Source: Chara braunii (taxonomy: Eukaryota > Streptophyta > Charophyceae > Charales > Characeae). Taken from it: a stretch of DNA of 21,971 nucleotides. A program made the translations under genes and the position numbers. Below are positions 18,334 through 21,971 of the stretch, in pieces. Every line of letters starts with the position of its first letter. Position 1 is the first letter of the stretch. The notes under the pieces were generated by a model. It searched no databases, was not told the DNA's origin, and saw nothing but the letters and a program-made list of their open reading frames with translations. The stretch covers positions 3,097,220-3,119,190 of the forward strand of contig BFEA01000092.1 in NCBI GenBank assembly GCA_003427395.1. Direction: 5' to 3'.

Positions 18334-18920
18334 TTGGTTCCTGAGGCCAAGGTCACCGGTTCGAATCCATGCTTGCACGGAGGAGGGTTGAGGCCCAGAT
18401 GTACATATCCATAAACTACTGTGAATGCACCCGTGGAACGTGCGGGCATGCCGTAAGTCCCATTTGAGTTCTGTTCGAGTCTCGTTTGAGTGATTGGGTA
18501 TGAGTACCAGTGGGGGGTTACATGCTGATTGGAGCAAATTGTGCGAGAATTGCCACGTTTGTGTGGTGTGTCCGGGTGTAAGTACCAGTGGGGGGTTACA
18601 TGATGGCTGGAGCGAGGTGTGCGAGAATTGTCGTGTCGGTGTGGTGCGTGTGCGAGAATTGCCGCGTCGGTGTGGTGCGTGTGCGGTGTGTGTTGACTTG
18701 GACACTACAACCTTGTAGGAGTTACGTGCTGATTGGAGCGAAGTGTGCAAGAATTGTCACGTCTGTGTGGTGCGTCGGTGTTGTGTTGTGTCTGGTGTTG
18801 TGCCTGGTGTGTGTTGAGTTGGACACTACAGCCTTGCAGGGGTGAGATGGATATCAGGACCGGTATGGTTCCACTTTCTATAGCACCGTGTCCTGCCTGT
18901 AGTGGTTAAGAGACTTGGGC
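18324..18920 (+). repeat. tRNA-derived repeat, copy B, with internal expansion
   Basis: The head tttaagagacttggttcctg, then aggccaaggtcaccggttcg, resembles tRNA anticodon and T arms: cttgg pairs with ccaag, and a perfect B box GGTTCGAATCC lies at 18358-18368. The body parallels copy A, but the unit containing gttac-tg-tg-tggagc...tgtgcgagaattg is repeated at about 18523, 18595, 18649 (shortened) and 18721. This makes copy B longer. It ends in cctgtagtggttaagagacttgg, which looks like the A-box side of a further, truncated copy. I classify it as SINE-like, probably Pol III-derived. No function is implied. Confidence 0.8.
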
Positions 18921-18929
18921 CTTCACACA

Positions 18930-20530
18930 TCTCTAGTGGGCAAAGCTTTGGCAATCAATAATGGTATAAAATTGCATTTTGGTCCCAGCCACCCAAACAA
19001 CTCACCCGCCTCAAAGAAGCCATCACATCATACCTATAGAGGAATGATTAGGAACTGAGGGCGTGCATAAAACGAGTGGCATGAGCACAAATAGCCCAGC
19101 CTCGAACCTGGGGAGGTCTAACCATCTTAGATCTAAAAAATCAAATTAAGGCCCTATTGATTAAGACAATAGTCAGACTAATGATGGTCGACGACCTCCC
19201 ATGGGGTCGCTAGCCTGAGAGACGGTTAACGGAGCTAGCCAAAACAGTCAACTCCAAGACCCCAACAAACACCAAACTTGGCATACACAAACCTGAACAA
19301 AAAAAAAACACAAAAAAAAAAAAAAAAAAAAAAAAAAACTATAAAAAAAAATCTCCAATGCACTTTTCAGGGTTGGGGGGGTTAACCAGGGCTGAAAAGT
19401 GGGGGTCCTTGTTAACCGCTTATACCATATCCAGCTATCAAGCCTGGCCCCCTCAACACTGGCTGACAAGCAAGTGCACGCACTGACATGGCTCACAACC
19501 CCCACATGGTCTATCCCAACTACTCCAAGGGCAAGAGACTCGACCTAGCAAATGGCCCCTTGTAGACATCCATGGTGGCATTATGGAGGGAGGTAGGCCC
19601 CTCAAGAACCACGCCATCATTGAGGTGGCACGAGATTTCGCGGCAACCCTGCTTCGGAACCCCGTATATCCTCGATCCTCACAGGCAACCAATATCCATT
19701 AACCAAACCTCGCATTGGTTCTCATGGGTCAGAAAGGGGATATTCTCAGTGGGTGATCTGTGGGATACCCAGGCAGGAAGGTGGAAAACAACAGAGGAAC
19801 TTCGCAATCAGTTGAAGCACATCCGAAACATCAACGAGAAACCACAATAGATCCAATAAGTTATCCCCATTGCATCAATGCAGGTCATGCGTCGAGGTCC
19901 ACAAAATTGCAAATGAGACTTTGTGGTCCTAGAGACCTCGCTCCCCCTCCCCATGGGGGTGTACTTGGTATCACATTGCACAACCTTGCAGGTGGAGTTA
20001 GCCGCATGTGAACCAACACTACCAGAAGCAAGGTTGTCCCGCCTCACCCAGAACCCTGACCAAGACGAAACCCACTCGACGACCGACCTTATAAGAATCT
20101 GGATATTAGATGGTGAGTCGAATGGGTGATGGACCTACGAAACGACAACGCCGTTGTGCCTCCTACCGTTCGACTTGGCCAAATGATAATAGGAGCGAGC
20201 ACGCCCACTCCCTTTTTGAAGTACACAATCAAAGATTGTTACAGGCGAATCCACAAAATCATTGACATCACTGACATTGTCAAATGGAGATGGATTTGAG
20301 ACGCCGATATAAATTAAGCAAACTTACAACACTTTAAATAGTCAACATACGCCCATCTATCTCCGATCTTCGACGCTAGACTCGGACAACCGTCAAGGCG
20401 GTTGCGAGTCCTACCCTCCTCTTCACCCTACAAGGACAAGTGGTATGCGGGTCTTTGTAGGAGTTGGGTGCCCCTAACACTGAAAGTGGGGTTCCATGAT
20501 CCGAGGCTTGAAAACAGGTCAAAGGGTTAG
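18930..20530 (+). pseudogene. Second, older LINE remnant (reverse transcriptase C-terminal part)
   Basis: Broken frames give LINE-like sequence distinct from the element at 10557-17886. From about 18944 there is a connector region (FWSQPPKQLTRLKEAITSYL, stops, then TWGGLTILDLKNQIKALL), comparable with the GGLGLMDL part of the first LINE. After an A-rich tract (19299-19349) the sequence continues with RQPCFGTPYILDPHRQPI and SVGDLWDTQAGRWKTTEEL (19639-19848). Further on, WRWI and YAHLSPIFDARL-type sequence reaches about 20530. Several stops fall where related proteins usually have Trp. I see neither an endonuclease nor the RT active site. The fragment is 5'-truncated, or split by the neighbouring repeats. 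Its right boundary is uncertain. Confidence 0.65.
19299..19349 (+). repeat. A-rich tract inside the second LINE remnant
   Basis: Runs of A broken by c, cac and ctat interrupt sequence that reads as LINE protein on both sides. It could be an expanded coding A-run or the tail of a small inserted retroposon. The flanks are too degenerate to decide. Confidence 0.8.
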
Positions 20531-21870
20531 ACTTTGATAATTGTTACGAACTTTAACGTCCAACTATAAATGTTAAAAAGTAAATCATTTTTTCTCTCAA
20601 TACGGATCATTTGGTCTACGCACAGTCCGAGAGGACCGTGAAAACATGTCACATATGAAAAAAAAGGTACAGAAGAACACGCGGCGAACACTCTCACAAT
20701 CATTGTGCGACTCCCTTCAAAAATATACTTAGGCTCGTAGAAAAAATCAGATCTGGACTTCCAATCTCAAAACATACATGCAATCACATCAAAGATTCAA
20801 TATCGAAATACCACACATTACACGAGCTCAACTTCAACCACTTCTCTAGACTCATACCCCTCACCTTAGCCATACGAGCCTCAACCTTTGTCCAACCTTC
20901 CATAATAAAATACTCATTACCTTTTCTAATGGTCATTCAATAAAAGATTGGGTAAAAAAAAAACAAAAAAAACAATTCGAACCACACGGGCTAAGGCCTT
21001 TAGGTTGAGTGGCGAGAATGAGTTAGAGTTGAGTTGTAAACCAGCGAATTGGCAACCAACATGTTATCAAAATGTAACAGGAGATGATCCTCGTAGGATC
21101 AAACTGAAACTGGTCATATCTTGAATCGAAAGTATCAACAAAGGATCTGTAACACAACACTGACCAATCCCCAAGATTAAACTATAAGTGTATAGATTAC
21201 AAATCATCATATCACACTTCACTCAGAAACCTTCCAATGACTAAATTTAAATTTACCTCTGAAGCAGTGTCAGAAGAAAGAAAGATTTTGGTGACATCTC
21301 CCCTATAAAGGATGGATTGTCAAAATCTTTCTTATCATAATATAATATAACTCCTTAAAATCAATAAAATTTTGACAACATTCCCTTTCGATAAAATGTT
21401 TTTCTATAATTTATACTTGTCTGAATATAAAAACTGAAACGATCATTAATTCTAAATGGTCAAATTTTGTCTAACTCCTCGAATTAACAAAAAATTGGGC
21501 AACATCTCCTTCAAAGAAATAAACTTCCCAGATTTGTACTAAGTCAGATATGAACTCGAAATAAAACTTGAGTTTTTGTCAAAACAAAATTGAAGTAACT
21601 TTTTAGATTTACGGATTTCTATGGGTCATCGTATGCTTGAAGGTATAACTCTCATAACTGAGACAATTTGGCTTTCTGCACGGTCCTGCATTTCCATATC
21701 GGTGCACAAACTTGCTTACGAAGACAGACATCGATTCCGCTTTTAATTATCCTCACACTCTTAGAATTACTTGACATGCTAACTGTTTTATTGCATCAGA
21801 AGGAAAAAATTCGGGAAACATTGTCAATAGACAATACGTACGAACTTGTGTAGAAAGAAAAATGCCGACT

Positions 21871-21871
<1 letters not shown>
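20531..21871. other. AT-rich stretch without recognisable genes
   Basis: The base composition becomes clearly AT-richer than the rest of the window. Only short frames occur. A loose motif recurs: gtgacatctcccctataaag at 21291-21310, gacaacattccctttcgata at 21374-21393 and ggcaacatctccttcaaag at 21498-21516, each preceded by an A/T-rich run ending in ttt(g) or ttgg. An A-rich run lies at 20955-20972. I could not assign the region to an element family or to organellar DNA. Confidence 0.55.

Positions 21872-21932
<61 letters not shown>
21872..21932. repeat. (CT)n microsatellite
   Basis: About 30 uninterrupted CT dinucleotides, the same repeat class as at 64-114. Its translation gives only Arg/Glu or Ser/Leu strings and is not coding. 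Confidence 0.97.
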
Positions 21933-21935
<3 letters not shown>

Positions 21936-21971
21936 CCGGTGTTTACACGACGAAACTTCAGACAATCCGAA

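Overview
The window looks like nuclear DNA from a eukaryote with a large, repeat-rich genome. It has long microsatellites, tRNA-derived repeats, plant-type LINE retrotransposons with an APE-like endonuclease, reverse transcriptase and C-terminal zinc finger, and one host-type gene. A green-lineage alga, perhaps a charophyte such as Chara, is my best guess. It rests on overall impression and not on any diagnostic gene. There is no bacterial operon, rRNA, intact tRNA or CRISPR array.

Layout. 1-2582: gene-free DNA with poly-C/(CT)n, short direct repeats, a 21-bp tandem array carrying E2F-like sites, a poly-A run and a polypyrimidine tract. 2583-5792 (minus strand): a 1069-codon open frame for a predicted single-pass membrane protein with a hydrophobic N-terminus, Thr-rich stalk, NHL/YVTN-like beta-propeller, transmembrane helix and charged tail. 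It is the only apparently intact protein gene. 5793-7080: its upstream side. 7081-10540: a mosaic of repeats, including a 165-bp fold-back, a second palindrome, tRNA-like A/B-box sequences, small hairpins, an A-rich tail and a 38-G run.

10557-17886: a nearly complete LINE of about 7.3 kb with a 15-bp target-site duplication (14/15 identical). It carries a zinc-knuckle ORF1 and an ORF2 with endonuclease, reverse transcriptase and zinc-finger regions. Both ORFs are dead, but mostly through in-frame stop codons and few frameshifts. The LINE sits inside the B-box-like GGTTCG of a tRNA-derived repeat. That repeat resumes at 17887, and a second, internally expanded copy lies at 18334-18920. 18930-20530: a second, older LINE fragment. 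20531-21871: an AT-rich stretch with no gene I can recognise. 21872-21932: another (CT)n tract.

The genes do not form a pathway. The membrane protein stands alone beside nested retroelements. The most informative features are the LINE-in-tRNA-repeat nesting, the transition-like pattern of nonsense codons, and the unusual architecture of the membrane propeller protein.
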